Source of the DNA: Micromussa lordhowensis
Lineage: Eukaryota; Cnidaria; Anthozoa; Scleractinia; Lobophylliidae
Assembly: GCA_964020085.1 (NCBI GenBank)
Contig: OZ026601.1
Coordinates: 6,254,735-6,318,734, forward strand
DNA: 64,000 nucleotides
Direction of reading: 5' to 3'
Below the pieces are notes generated by a model that saw only the letters and a program-made list of their open reading frames with translations, did not search any database and had not been told where the DNA came from. The position numbers and the translations under genes were made by a program. How positions within the stretch are numbered: the stretch's first letter is position 1; the number at the start of each line of letters is the position of its first letter. Below, in pieces: positions 20,461 through 32,334 of this stretch.

Positions 20461-21499
20461 TCATCGGCAATTCATTTCTGTTGTCTTCATATGAAAGCTT
20501 CTTCTTAATAAACCTTTCGATCCCTTGCGATATTTATCGTTTAAAGCAAAATAGAGGCATGGATTTAAAGCGGTGTTTGAGTAGAAATTGAACTTCGCTG
20601 CCTGAAATAATTTGTCCATTCCACAAGGAATATTCCAGTCCCAAACAAAATAAAAGAGCAGTGCCACAATAGTGACCGGGGTTATGCATAAAATGAAAAG
20701 AAAAACTATGCATAGGATCTTTTTCATCACTGCCCCATCTTCCCTCCGTCTTTGGTTACTTAACACTGACGCACTGCTTCCAGCACGCTGACGTTTCTTC
20801 AGCTCTAACACAATAAGTGCATAAAAAGAGAAAATCACACACAAAGGTAACAAAAATAGAAACACTGAAATGAAAATAAAGTAAATCTCCTGTCGTTCTG
20901 GCGAAGTTTGGCGCCCTGCTGAAATCGGAATAAGTTTTGTTATCTTGTGCCATCATTTGGACAGTATAAAAAAAATGCTGTGGACACAAATCGCCACAGT
21001 CCAAATAACTGGAATCATGACTTTACAAACTTTGGATGTTGCAATCGGAGGGCGGAATGGGAAAACCACTCCATGATACCTGTCAATGGCCATAACAACA
21101 AGGCTTTGGATGGACACCGCGGTAGAAATGTCTTGAAAGATGTAGACAAGCTTTCACAGAATTATACCTGCTAGTCTGTTTATGAGCCATCTGCGGAAAC
21201 AGGCGTAAATTTCGGTGAGTTCTCTGGGCACGGCAAAAGCAGAAATCAATTGGTCTGATCCGGCCATGTTGACAATCAGGTAATTTGTCGTTGTCCACAT
21301 TCGTTTGTTTTTCGAAACGATGATGATTACAGCTGTATTTCCAAGCAGCGAAAATAACATGATTATAGCATAAGCAAGCGTCTTTAGGTATTTTACAGGC
21401 GGTGAATGTTAGGCAAACAATTCGCAACCCTGGTCAGTTGCAGTAGAGTTCATACCAGTTTTCTGAGCAGTTTAATAGGCACATCGCCTCAAACAGCAT
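20461..21499 (-). pseudogene. Class A GPCR pseudogene, inverted copy of the gene at 33061
   Basis: It matches the intact receptor gene from the start codon region (CATGCTGTTTGAGGCGATGTG) to the 3' UTR, but is split over at least three frames with small deletions; the largest intact piece (20461-20865) covers TM5 to the tail. TM7 reads NPCLYF where the live copy has NPCAYF. Similarity extends beyond both ends, so the duplicated block includes flanks. No protein could be made from it. Confidence 0.9.
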
Positions 21500-21719
21500 G
21501 AACGAATGAAATCAGAGAGCCGAGTTCGATTCCAAATATCAGTTTTATTTACACCAAAGAGACCCGAGAACGCAGGCACCTAGGACTAACGCTGATACCT
21601 CTTTATCAGGAACAAAACAGCTGAATGTGGCCCTTCCGAGTTATTTTTCAGGGAAGCAAAAATATATCATGTGCATGACGTGTAGAAAAAAAAAATTACA
21701 TCACATCACATCACATTAC

Positions 21720-21790
21720 TGCACTGGCCGGGAATCGAACCCGGGCCTCCCGCGTGGCAGGCGAGAATTCTACCACTGAACCACCAGTGC
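21720..21790 (-). tRNA. tRNA-Gly (anticodon GCC)
   Basis: A 71-base cloverleaf: acceptor GCACTGG pairs with CCAGTGC, the D-loop contains TGGTTCAGTGGTAG, the anticodon loop is CTGCCAC, and the T-arm is CGGGTTCGATTCCCG. A run of T residues (the poly-A at about 21689-21699 on the plus strand) follows on the minus strand and can terminate Pol III. Confidence 0.97.
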
Positions 21791-22112
21791 TGCCTGTTTA
21801 GAACGTCATTGATGTTGTAATCAGTAACACCAGCAGGGTATCCGTTTTGTAACAGATGTTCTGAACAGGCAGCAAATCAAACCACCACAGTCTCAAAAAA
21901 AGGAAATAATAAGTTCTATTTTGTCTGTAGGGGTACAAAGCAAAATTATTACCAAACATCTGAAGACCTGCATTAATAAATTTTATGGCTGCATTAATCT
22001 TAGGGTTATTTTCCAAAGTGATTTTTCCCTACAAATATAGGATCAACAGTTCCCGTTCCAGGCTCGTTGTGGGGACTGTCAAGATTTTTCTACAATGGAA
22101 AAACAAAACGTA
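21791..22112. other. Spacer
   Basis: No gene recognised between the tRNA and the Penelope fragment. Confidence 0.4.
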
Positions 22113-22475
22113 GACTGCAGGAAAGAAACACTGAACATTTTAATGCGATCAGGAGTAGCTGTCGTGCGTCTGCTATCGCAGACCACGTCACGTCAACTGA
22201 TCACAACTTAAAATGGACCACTTTGATATATTAGCAAAAGGTAGAGACTCTACTAATTAGGAAATTGAAACCTACCCTAAACAATAATGTTAGCAGCGAA
22301 AACTGAAGCTTTATCTTTATTAGTTTGCATCTTTCAATATGCCACTTTTGCTCAGCTTCTGTCATTGTCATTGTTAATTAATTAGTTACTTATCTTGAAT
22401 TTAAATTTAGTTGTTACTTCTATTTCAAACGGTCACTTCTGAAGATGTATGTCGGAACATACGAAACGTCAAGTT
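22113..22475 (+). mobile_element. Penelope-like retroelement 3' fragment (GIY-YIG end), decayed
   Basis: The plus strand encodes the tail of a GIY-YIG endonuclease as found at the C-terminus of Penelope-like elements (ERNTEHFNAIRSSCRAS, then IADHVTSTDHNLKW, then RKLKPTLNNNVSSEKLKLY in a shifted frame). It is followed by TGAAGATGTATGTCGGAAC and ACGAAACGTC, typical of the 3' ends of these elements. Stops and a frameshift make it dead. Confidence 0.65.
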
Positions 22476-22699
22476 AATGATTTTTTTTGTTTTCCAAGTT
22501 GCGTTTTATTGTCATGTTTGTCACCGCAGTTTGTGTGTTATTTCAGCTAGGATGGCCAAAGTAAAACAAATGAAGGCTTGATATTTGAAAATAGGGTCTT
22601 GTCAAGGTTTAAATATTTCGATAGCTAATGTTTCCTGTGAAATCTAGCCGGCTTTAGTTTGCGCGACCTAGTGTAAAGAGACCAAAGCTACAAAAAAAT

Positions 22700-23800
22700 A
22701 TGAGTTCATGAAAAGAGAGGGTCCTTAAGTAGTTTTAGTGAGACGGCTTGGTTTTAATTTCAACGGACTAGACCTAATTGATGATGTTGTGAAAATCTCC
22801 CTACGACATTCTGAATTTGATACCAGCCAGTTCTTAAGAAAGCTAAAGCAAAAACTGTGTTTTGACGAGAATATAGTGCCTATAAATCTTTTAGCAAGTT
22901 TTATTTGAACGTTCAAAATATACAAGGATTTGCCTTTGAGTTAAAGGTAACTTTGACAGAATCTTTTGAAAATTCTACATTTCATTTAATTAGATCTGTT
23001 CAAATACTTATAAACTAGCAATCGCTGAAAAGTCGCCCTTAATAAACACGGATTTCTTCTTAAACCCCCCCCCCCCCCCCCCGTATGGATTTGCCACGCG
23101 AACTCGCTGACAGGTACATATATTAACTTGACTCAAAAATGTTGAAATCTGCACTGACAAGAACTCAGTGAAATGCATATGGAATTAATGCGGGAAGATT
23201 CCGGTTATACGGTAATTTGACAGACCTCATATGAGCTAGGTGCACCATATGTCCTTGTTGAATTTGGGTTCTTGCCGTCGTGACCTAATCTAACTTACAT
23301 ACGTAAGATAATTCGGGAAGGCCCTTAAAACCTACATGACGTTTAAGTTAGCTTGTGGCCAAATTCTACATGTGGCCTAAAAGACGTCTAAAAAATGTCT
23401 TCTTGTTCACCCGTCATAACGTCAAGTGAAAGTGATTCAAAAATAAATATTGTGGCACAAAACATATGAAGTTTTCAGCGCCAGATTTGCGTTTCGTTTG
23501 TCATTCCTAGCACCACTTTAAATGGAAATACACATTACCAAATCATCCCGAATTTTCCGATTTTTTACTTCGCGTTTCTAGCGTCTGGAAATGTAGACGA
23601 AGGACTACGTCTGAGCTACGTCTATTGTTTTGTTAGTGTGATAAGGCGGTGAAAGAAACCCATATCAAAATGGTAGTGATAAGATAATGACGCGATATCA
23701 CTCCGCAATGAGCACGCGTGGACTGCTTTCGTTTAGTCACCATCTTTAAATTTGTGCAATGTGCGAAATAACTATTTTCTGACTGTTTACGGCGCCAATA
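22700..23800. repeat. Diverged direct copy of the region downstream of the GPCR gene (34340-35110)
   Basis: Shared landmarks in the same order: GAATTTGATACCAGCCAG/GATACCGGTCAG, AGGAAAGCTAAAGC, TTGTGGCAC, CACTTCGCG, GATATCACT and CACCATCTTTAA. This suggests a third receptor copy once stood to its left. The alignment is patchy by eye. Confidence 0.5.
23065..23082. repeat. Poly-C tract, 18 bases
   Basis: A homopolymer of 18 C residues. Length may be assembly-sensitive. Confidence 0.95.
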
Positions 23801-23829
23801 AGATTATATACGGCTTTGTATTATCTAGA

Positions 23830-24040
23830 CACGAGTGCTTTTATGGAAAATATCGAAAATACACCACTCGTTAAATTCATATGAAATGATCCCGGAACGA
23901 GAGTGGGGTTCACTAGTGAGGATGTTGATGATGTCATTTTTCCTGCTTTTTGAGGGTTGTTTGATGGTTTAAACACTCCTTTTGTCAATAAAATGAACAA
24001 AAAATACACGGTGGCTTCAAGATACGAATATTACTTACTC
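23830..24040. repeat. Dispersed repeat, direct partner of 32335-32580
   Basis: Shares CACCACTCG plus AAATTCAT, CTTTTTGAGGG/CTTTTTCAAGG, and GGTGGCTTCAAGATACGAAT with the second copy in the same orientation. The two copies bracket the HEEADTRI element. Confidence 0.6.
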
Positions 24041-24115
24041 GTGTTAAAAACAAGATTATACTCGCTGTGGTCGTCCGTAAACAAGAGACGTAAAGTATTG
24101 TTTTTACCACTCGAA

Positions 24116-24400
24116 TATTAACCGAGAGTGAGGTCTTTATGGGAAAATCACAGGCCGAGACCTTGCCGTATTGACTGAGCGGATAGCGAGGTGAATACGG
24201 CAAGGTCGAGGCTTGACGTTTCTACGTAAAGACCGAACGTTCGAGGTTAATAGGTTGTTTATTATATGGCTTTTTGCTTTGTTTCTGTAAGCCCGTAATC
24301 GGACCGTGGGCATTACAGGAGAATAATGCCCGAGAATTAGCCAATCAGTGCACGCGTTATATCGGCTACAAGACGAGCCATGTAATAATACTTTTTATTA
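24116..24400. repeat. Fold-back repeats
   Basis: 24116-24252 is a palindrome (TATTAACCGAG versus CGAGGTTAATA, inner CCGAGACCTTGCCGTATT mirrored by AATACGGCAAGGTCGAGG). 24256-24400 has TTATTATATGGC mirrored by GCCATGTAATAAT. A perfect 10 bp hairpin CACCCTCGCG/CGCGAGGGTG follows near 24410-24433. Confidence 0.75.
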
Positions 24401-24759
24401 CGAACGAGTCACCCTCGCGGTGACGCGAGGGTGACGAGGCGGCAGCACTATAGAGCCGATGCGCGAGTTTTTGGTACAGGCAGAAGAAATCTCGAATGAA
24501 AAAGTGTAAGCATAAGGTAATGTAAGAGTGACATCATTGGTAATTGTTTCGAGCTAGCCAATGGTATCGCGGTATTTTTTTATCTAAACCAATTACATCA
24601 GGAGGACGAGGATCATGATCGGTGATCACATGACCAAATTGACCTCATGGTCATTTTCTGGTGTGTTCTGCCATCGTGCGACTTGCGAGGTGTGTTCTGG
24701 TGTTTTCCTGTTGGCCATCGTGCGGCAAAGAGGCTAACATCGCCCAGCGAGACAGCCAG

Positions 24760-25110
24760 TCACGAACAGTCAATTGTCTTGACCAGATCGGCCAGCGTGC
24801 CATTTGAGAAACAAAACCACTTGAAACTATTCACTATAACCTCAATCAGAGTGCGTATAAAGGCTTTTTTCATCGAGCTAGTGTGCTCAAAATTTCAAAT
24901 TTGACATTCACGGCGAGCGTGCCATTAACAACAATCAATTGTCTTGCCAAAACGACTATCAATTGTCGTGACAAAGTCGGCCAGCGTGCCATAAAAAAGG
25001 AAAGAAAAAACACTTGGATATATTCAGTATAAACTCAATCAGAGGGGGTATAAAGCCTCATTTTAATCGAGCTAGTGTGCTCAAAATTACAAACTTTGAT
25101 CGACCAACGA
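24760..25110 (+). promoter_or_regulatory. Tandemly duplicated TATA-containing block
   Basis: Two copies of about 170 bp share CAATTGTC, GGCCAGCGTGCCAT, CACTTG, then a TATAAAG box (about 24857 and 25049) and CGAGCTAGTGTGCTCAAAATT downstream. Spacing of TATA and the shared 3' motif is conserved, as in a duplicated core promoter. Which transcript it drives is unknown; the gene at 26764 is the nearest on this strand. Confidence 0.35.
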
Positions 25111-25578
25111 GTCACGAGTATAGACACGTCGTGTCGCTGTTAGTTTGTACGGTTGTTTGTTCTTAGCATTAGCGTGGCCAAAAGCGAAAAACAGTCCAAG
25201 CTCTGTTTGCCAGGAGGCCACTATCAGTCAAGCTTCAGGGAGCTTAAAAATCAGTTTGGATAGTCTTTAATTCCAAAATTTCAGGGAGCTTAGCTAAGCT
25301 GCATTGGAAATCCGATATCAAGTGTTCAGGTCCCAAGTCCACTTGATGAAGTGCGTGCACCGAAGCAACCGCTCACGAGAATTTATAATGCTTCCTCTAT
25401 TGTGTATGTTGTTAGTTGTAAATCATTATAAGGGTCATAGTGGTAAGACAAGTTTCGTTTTTTCACGTGGATATCAAAATTTTACCGTTTTCAGATTCCC
25501 CGGAAGATATTTGTTTAGACGTATACCTTATCCTTCTAATGGTAGAACATGTTAAAAGTCTTAAAACACAAACATGGC
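25111..25578. other. Spacer before the HEEADTRI element
   Basis: No supported gene. Short ORFs here lack any recognisable feature. Confidence 0.4.
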
Positions 25579-25698
25579 ATATAGTCCAGTCTGTTAGGTC
25601 GGAAAATTACGAAAATCGTGACAAGACGCGTAAAAACACTAAACTTGGCACAAATGTAGTTTAGAGTATAACTAATCATTTCAGAAGGGGTGCCACAA
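25579..25698 (+). repeat. Left terminal inverted repeat
   Basis: Pairs with 31944-32052. The best block is AGAAGGGGTGCCAC at the inner end. Confidence 0.7.
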
Positions 25699-26763
25699 AA
25701 AATTACCCCAGGGTGGGGGGGAGGGGGTATTTTTTGGTAGTCTCAGTTGTGGTGTGTCAAAAGCAGCGTGCCATTATGAGCTATGAATAATTTATTTTGT
25801 TGTTTACAGTGTGAAATAAGTGTTGGAATAGGTAAAATAAAGACCAAGTACGAAAATGTAATAAGCTGTGCTCAAAAGTAAAAATATTATGCCTTTTTGT
25901 GGTAGAAAAAGGCGAAAAAAGACGACATATATGCGTAGTCATTATAAAGCTCAGTTCCACATGAATTTCACGTCCTTTATGATATTAATGTTTTAGCGAG
26001 AAGATATTTACTAAGCTCCTTTTATTTAAATTTGTTGTAACGTAATGGAAAATATGTACGGCTCTTCTGTAAACAATAAATGGTAATAAAAAGCCAGCGG
26101 TGTTTCCATACAACATGCGCTTTACCTCCCGGTGACCGGCGTGACAGCGGAGTTGTTGAGCGGTAGGTTTCCTTGTTTTACACGGAATTTCACCATCTAA
26201 ACTGTAAGTATCACCTCATGTTTTATACTCGATCCTTCCGAGGTAAAATTCATTTCGTTATGATGTGAAACAAAGTCAACTTTTTTTTTAAAAAAAACGA
26301 AGAGTTCAGTGATTTTTATAGTGTATCCGTACACGTGAGCCGGTGTTCAATAAAAGTTACTCTGAATAAGCATTATAACTTGAGATGAATGAAAAACAGT
26401 GAGAAATCACCAGATGTTATAAAAAATGGTTAAAGAAGGAAATGTTTTAAGTAGGTTTATTATTTGATTTAAACGAAAAATTATGGAGTGACAAAGTTTC
26501 ATTCAGAGTTTACTTTCGCGTTGCACAAACCTGGCAAGCGGAGCGTGTTAAACTATTCAATGGTTGTCGGACTCAAAGATACGATGACGGATAAAACAAA
26601 AATGTCATTCAATTTACTTTAGTTCAGACTGAAATTTCCTGAGTTAGCAATGCTCTAAAAACAAAACCATTCTTGGATTAAGAATATTTTAAATGATTAT
26701 TTCTTTTGTATTTCCTGCCATGTTAACTTTAATAAAACCTGTTTCTTAATTAACTTTAAGGCA

Positions 26764-29700
26764 ATGATTTGGGAATTTTGTTTAATCTGCCAAGCCAAAG
26801 ACAAACCCGAACCTCTAAAGTGTCCACTGGATAGTCTTCAAGATGGTGCTGGCATAGAGGCATATCAATCTTTTCTAAATAATGTTGTCGCATTTAGAAG
26901 AATTGGTTCTCTACCTGTGGAATTAAAATTAAAAGAAGACATATCAGTTGAGGAACTTTGCACTTACAGAGCAGTCTGGCATAAATCATGTCACCTGAAG
27001 TTTGCTAATTCGAAGCTTGAGAGGGCTCAACAGAAAATCAAAAGGAAAAGTACGGTAACCGTAGATTCTTCTTCGCAGGCCAAAAAAGCGAAAAGGCAGG
27101 TCTCGGACCAGAATATATGTATCTTCTGTGATGAACAGGGAAACGACCTTCACCAGGTTCTGACCCTTGAAGTAGACAGAGATGTAAACGAAATGGCCTT
27201 GCAAATGCAAGATTCTCAATTGATAGCGAAATTAGCAGCAGGGGATATGGTTGCAATTGAAGCCAAATATCACTCGCGTTGTATGCTTGCATATAAACGT
27301 AAGTACACGGCATATGTTAAAAGCTGCAGTGAAACTGAAACCAGCACCAATGATGATAGTGCGGCAGAAGCACGTACGTTTGCCGAATTAATCTCGTTTA
27401 TGGAAAGTTCAGCTGAAGGTGGAACTCTCTTGTTTAAGCTGTCTAGTCTTCACGACCTCTATGTTTCACGTCTTCGTAACCTTCACGTTGATAAGTCTGT
27501 CAACAAAACCCGCTTGAAGAATCGAATCATAGAGCATTACCATGGCGAGATCCAGGAACAAACCGATGGGAAAAACACGGTTCTGGTATTTAACCAAGGC
27601 ATAGAGACGCTTTTGCAAGATGCCCTGAAAAAGCGTAACTGTGAAGAAGAAGCGTGTAATTTTGTAAATGTTGCTAAATATATCCGTAACGATGTCTTTC
27701 AAATGCCTGGGTTTTCTTTCACTGGGGAATTTACCTCAGATTGCCAGCTCAAATCAGTACCACCAAGTTTAATGTGCTTGGTTTCTATGCTACTCAATGG
27801 CCCAAATATTGAAAGCCAGGATTTTGAGGAATCCCAAGCTTGTTTAACCATTGCTCAGCTCATTATCTTCAACATGAAAAAGATCAAGAAACTGGCCACT
27901 AAGAGTGATCGTCATAATCAAGATCGGGAACCGCCACTGCCTCTTTACCTTGGAATGAGTGTGCACGCGCAAACAAGAAGTAAGAAATTTGTCAATCACC
28001 TTTACGAACTCGGCTTAAGTGTGAGTTACCAAAGGGTCGATGATATCATGAACAATTTAGCGACATCTGTTTGCGACCATTTCAAGTCTGTTGGTGTTGT
28101 TTGCCCTCTTTCCTTACAAAGTGACTTGTTCACCGTTGGAGCTATTGACAATCTTGATCATGACCCATCCTCAACAACGGCACAGGGCTCATTTCATGGA
28201 ACTGGAATAAGTTTGTTCCAGTTCCCAAAGCAAGATTCAGATGTTAGCCAACCAGCAGTGCAAAGGATTAATCTTTGTTCAACCAGGTGCGCTTCAAGAG
28301 ATATCACACTGCCTGACACGTATTCCTCAGTTCCTCCTGTTTCTATAAAAACATCAGAAGTAAACGTCCCTTCCACAAGTCAAGCAGGCGTGGAGACCGT
28401 TAGCACGGATCAGCTGTCTATTGCCATTGAAAAACAAGTTCACTGGTTGAAGCACTGTGAACAACATCTTGACGAGGAGCTTACCAAAGGTATTCATCTT
28501 TCATGGGCTGCTTATCACGCATCTGTAACTGAACTGCCCAGCCCTTTGCCCTGCTTGGGTAGCTTGTTGCCATTGTTTTACGAGAAGGCTGCCACAGTAG
28601 CCATGATGAAACATGGGATGTCTGTTATTAAGAAGGCAACAGAATTTCTTAACCCTGGCCAAATTCCTGTCACTGTCTGTGACCAGCCTCTTTTTGCCAT
28701 CGCAAAAGTTGTTCAGTGGAACTGGCCCCCTACACACGGAGAAAATGTTCACGTTGTCATGCTGGGGGGCCTACACATTGAGATGATGCTGTGGACCATG
28801 TGCGGTGACCTTCTAGCTTTATCTGGCTGGACTACAGCACTAACTGAGGCAGGGATAGCGTCCAGTGGGACATCAGATTCCTTCCTTAAAGTAGCGCATT
28901 TGACGAAAACCAGACGCGCCCACCAGGTGACCGCAGCAGCTTTGTATAAATTGCAGCATGTTGCCTTTCAGGAACTAAACGGTCAACAGGACGAAGAGGA
29001 GTTTCAGAAGTGGCACGATGGAATGATTAAGACCAGCCCAACGTACAAGTTTTGGGACATGATCATGCAAATGGAACTCAAAGTACTGGCATTTGTGAAA
29101 GCACATCGTGAAAACAACTTCTCTCTGTACGTAGAAGCCTTGGAATCTCTTGCTCCTTGGTCCTTTGCTCTTGATCACACTAATTACGCGAGGTGGCTAC
29201 CTATTCACATAAGAGATATGAAGTGCTTACCAGGCCCCGTTCAACAAAGCCTCAGAAAATGCTGGGTCATTTCTAAATCATCGAACACTTTTTCAAGCAT
29301 CCCAATCGACCAGGCACACGAGCAAAATAACGCAAGGGTGAAGGGATCAGGTGGAGCTGTAGGGCTAACGGAAAGTCCTGTCGCATTTAGAAGATGGATG
29401 GTGGCCGGACCAGAAACTGCTCGAGTGTTGCAAGAGTTTGAAAGTCAGTTGAAAGGTGAAACAAATGTTGATGAAAAGAACAAACATCACGAACAAGGAC
29501 TTTCTACACAGAAAGCCTTCCAAAGTCATGTCACGCAACTTGTAAGTACAATTTCAGAAATGGGAAACCCTTTTAAGGATGACTGCCCTGAATTACTTGC
29601 CCTTGACACACGCAATTGCGCAGATGCCTCAGTCGTTGATACTGTGCATAGAGTCCACGAACTTGGAATACGCCAGTACAAGAAATTCGTAAAAGACGTC

Positions 29701-30370
29701 ATCGATGAAAGGACTGTATCGATTCACGATACAATTTCAAAGAATACCTTGCCACTGTTCAAGCGCCAGCAGCCGAAGGAAATCTCCAAAGCGTCCTTAA
29801 AGTTGACAGCGGTAACAAGTGACCGTTACCTCTTCAGTCGTTTATATATTGCCAGCCAACAGCGCGACGGAGATCTTGAAGAGTTCTTCAAGCATGAAAA
29901 TCAGCCGTATCCACCTTCTTTGTCAGAGTTTGGCAATCTCCGATTCGGGAAAAAGTCTGATTTGATTTCATGTGTCAACAAAGAAACACCACCACATCCA
30001 CCACCAGCATCTTACGATGTCAAAGTTTTTGATGGAGCAGCTATTGTGCATGCGCTTCCAGTTTCATCTGTCACTACGTTTTCTGAATATGCAGATTCCA
30101 AGTTCTTACCTTTCCTGGAAAACCACTTAAAGAGTACCAAACGAATTGACGTTGTTTGGGATGAATACCGAGTGGCAAGTCTAAAAGAATCTGCCCGTGA
30201 GAAGAGAGGAAAAGGCGTGAGACGAAAGGTAGCTGGGCATGTCAAGTTACCTCAGAACTGGCAGGCATTTCTCGAAGATTCCTCTAACAAGAAGGAACTG
30301 TTCGACTTCTTAACCAAGCAAGTTGAAGCAGCTTCCTTTCCAGCTGACAGAGTTGTCTACATAACTTCTG
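26764..30370 (+). CDS. Exon 1 of HEEADTRI/CXC gene
   Basis: Encodes about 1202 residues. The ORF formally reads on to 30462, but a ctg|gtaag donor at 30370 and an in-phase acceptor at 30486 define a 116 bp intron. Confidence 0.8.
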
Positions 30371-31623
30371 GTAAGATGCTAACCAAGTTTTGGGAAGGGT
30401 TATATAGACACCGTTCAAACTTCTTTTTTGTGTGTCCATCAAGTCTTGATGAACAGTTATAGTGACTGTATCGTCTTTTATTTTAGGTGAAAACGTCATC
30501 TCAAGTTGCCCCAGGAACCAAATGTGTAGCTGCAACCATGAAGAAGCAGACACGAGGATTCTTGTACACGTTAAAGATGCTTTGGATAAGGGGGGAAGAA
30601 GTGTCTTTGTTCGCACTGTTGACACAGATGTTCTTGTTATTCTAATTGCCCAGTTCCACACGTTGTCTTCAATTTGGTCTGGATTGAGCTTTTGGGTCGC
30701 CTTTGGGATGGGAAAGAATTTTCAGCTGCTTTCTGTTAACACCATTTGTGAGTATTTGGGCGAGCAGAAATGCCGTGCGCTTCCATTTTTTCACGCGTTC
30801 ACTGGTTGCGACACTGCGTCAGCATTCCTGGGGAAAGGAAAGAAATCTGCGTGGGAGGCCTGGAAAGCGTACCCTGATGCCACAGAGGCTTTCCGCTTTG
30901 TGAACGATTGCCCCTTCATTCCGCTTGAGATCAACACTCCTGTATTTGATGTCCTGCAGCGCTTTGTGGTGATACTTTATGACAGGACCAGCCTTGCTAC
31001 CGAAGTAAACACTGCTCGACGAGAGCTCTTCACAAAAAAGAATCGGGCGCTAGAAAACATTCCCCCAACAGAGGTAAGAACCTATCATACACAAATGTTT
31101 AGTTGTTTTTGTGTTTGATAGGCTAAATTTGTGATTGGTAAACACCTGTGAGGACAACGCGAAAGAAAATAACCAAAGCCTAACATAAAGCTATGCTGGA
31201 CTTGAACCTATAGTTATTCTACTTGGGGTATTAGAGAGCTTAATTTATGAAGTACATGGAAATAAGCGGTGCGCGTTTGTTTAAAATTATACTTGTGTAA
31301 AGAGTTTATAGATAATTTCTATTGTTTATTAGGATGCCCTGTTGAATCATTCTAACAGAGCTCTTTACCAAGCAAGCATCTGGACGTCCCTTGATGAGCA
31401 GCAATTTTACCCATCCCCGTCTGATTTTGGATGGAAAATGGAGAACGATAGATGGAGACCCCGCTGGACCGTACTTCCAGAAGCCTCTAAAGCTTGCAGT
31501 GAATTGCTGAAGTGTGGATGCAAGAAAGGTTGCAAAAGTGGTCGTTGCAAATGTTTCAAAGCCAATCTACCATGTACTGAGCTCTGTAGTTGCTCTGGAG
31601 GCTGCCAGAACACAAATCCTTAG
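26764..31623 (+). CDS. Large multi-copy protein with Cys/His N-terminus, HEEADTRI/DTDV nuclease-like motifs and C-terminal CXC-like cluster
   Basis: Three exons join in phase: 26764-30370 (donor gtaag), 30487-31073 (donor gtaag) and 31333-31623 (TAG), giving 1494 residues with no break. Upstream, a ttaag acceptor at 26760 suggests a 5'-UTR intron. The N-terminus has two Cys/His sets (CLICQAKDKP with WHKSCH; CIFCDEQG with YHSRC). Exon 2 has HEEADTRIL followed by TVDTDVLVIL and AFTGCDTASAF, an acidic pattern like PIN/FLAP nuclease active sites. Exon 3 ends in a cysteine cluster (CGCKKGCKSGRCKCFK) like CXC DNA-binding modules. I know relatives as large unnamed families in cnidarians and fish. 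A transposase-like or nuclease role is inferred from the motifs and the inverted repeats. Confidence 0.8.
30487..31073 (+). CDS. Exon 2 of HEEADTRI/CXC gene: nuclease-like motifs
   Basis: The acidic motifs EEAD and DTD are about 30 residues apart, followed by GCD, with ALPFFHAFTGCD and GKGKKSAWEAW between and after. Ends at gag|gtaag. Confidence 0.8.
31333..31623 (+). CDS. Exon 3 of HEEADTRI/CXC gene: cysteine cluster
   Basis: Acceptor ttattag at 31332, phase 0. It holds about 13 cysteines in the last 40 residues, with CxC and CxxC spacings. Stops TAG 31621-31623. Confidence 0.8.
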   Translation, partial: DALLNHSNRALYQASIWTSLDEQQFYPSPSDFGWKMENDRWRPRWTVLPEASKACSELLKCGCKKGCKSGRCKCFKANLPCTELCSCSGGCQNTNP

Positions 31624-31943
31624 AAATGGAGCAACCAATAACAACCATTTACGATATCTAGCCGAAGATGTTAAAAATGAAATGTGTAAAACGCAACAAA
31701 AACACTCCTTGATATAAGTGCGCTCAAAGCATTATGGGAATGTCACGTGATCAAGGCAAATGATCTTTTATGGACACAAACACAAAACTGAGTCTTAGTA
31801 ATGTAGTTTAGTCATTTTACAACGGCATTCGTCAAACTTGGAACGTAATACACACATTAAATGCCACAGCCTCACTTTCATGCCAGCATTTGAATATTGC
31901 GTAATTTCTATGAGCTTCATACCCCCCCGGAAAGCCAAATCAC

Positions 31944-32052
31944 GTGGCACCCCTTCTAAAATCGTTTATTACGCCAAAAGGAACATCTGTACTTAATTTG
32001 GTGCTTTTACGCGATTTGTCACGATTTTCAACCTAACAGACCGGACTAATAT
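31944..32052 (-). repeat. Right terminal inverted repeat
   Basis: Reverse-complement partner of 25579-25698. Next to its inner end is a short C-run (31922-31928), and the left arm is followed by a G-rich run, so the symmetry may extend further. Confidence 0.7.
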
Positions 32053-32334
32053 TACAATTAATTCATGCTAATTCCTATCAACAATGTTACAGTTTCAGTT
32101 TTGTCTCACGTAATGCAAAGGACAGAGATATTTCAACTCCAATCTACCTTAAACGTTTCGTTCTTGTATACATTCTACACAACTAAAATAGCATGTGCGT
32201 TTTGCAGTGCTTTTTTCAGCAATGATTCAGTTTACACAATGTCTTGTAGTCCAGTTACTTCGTAATTTCCACTGATTCCCCACGCAATTGCGACAGTTTT
32301 TCCTCGTTGGCACTGTACCGGTAGGTATTACTAG

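Larger units (their letters stand above)
25579..32052 (+). mobile_element. 6.5 kb element with terminal inverted repeats carrying the HEEADTRI/CXC gene
   Basis: 25579-25698 (AGTCC-GTCTGTTAGGT, AAAATCGTGACAA, CGCGTAAAA, AGAAGGGGTGCCAC) is mirrored by 31944-32052 in the same internal order. The repeats are imperfect (about 110-120 bp). The interior holds one intact three-exon gene. No clear target-site duplication. Confidence 0.6.

Noticed and set aside
27000..30660. Minus-strand ORFs within 26764-31623
   Set aside because: Shadows of the long intact gene on the plus strand.
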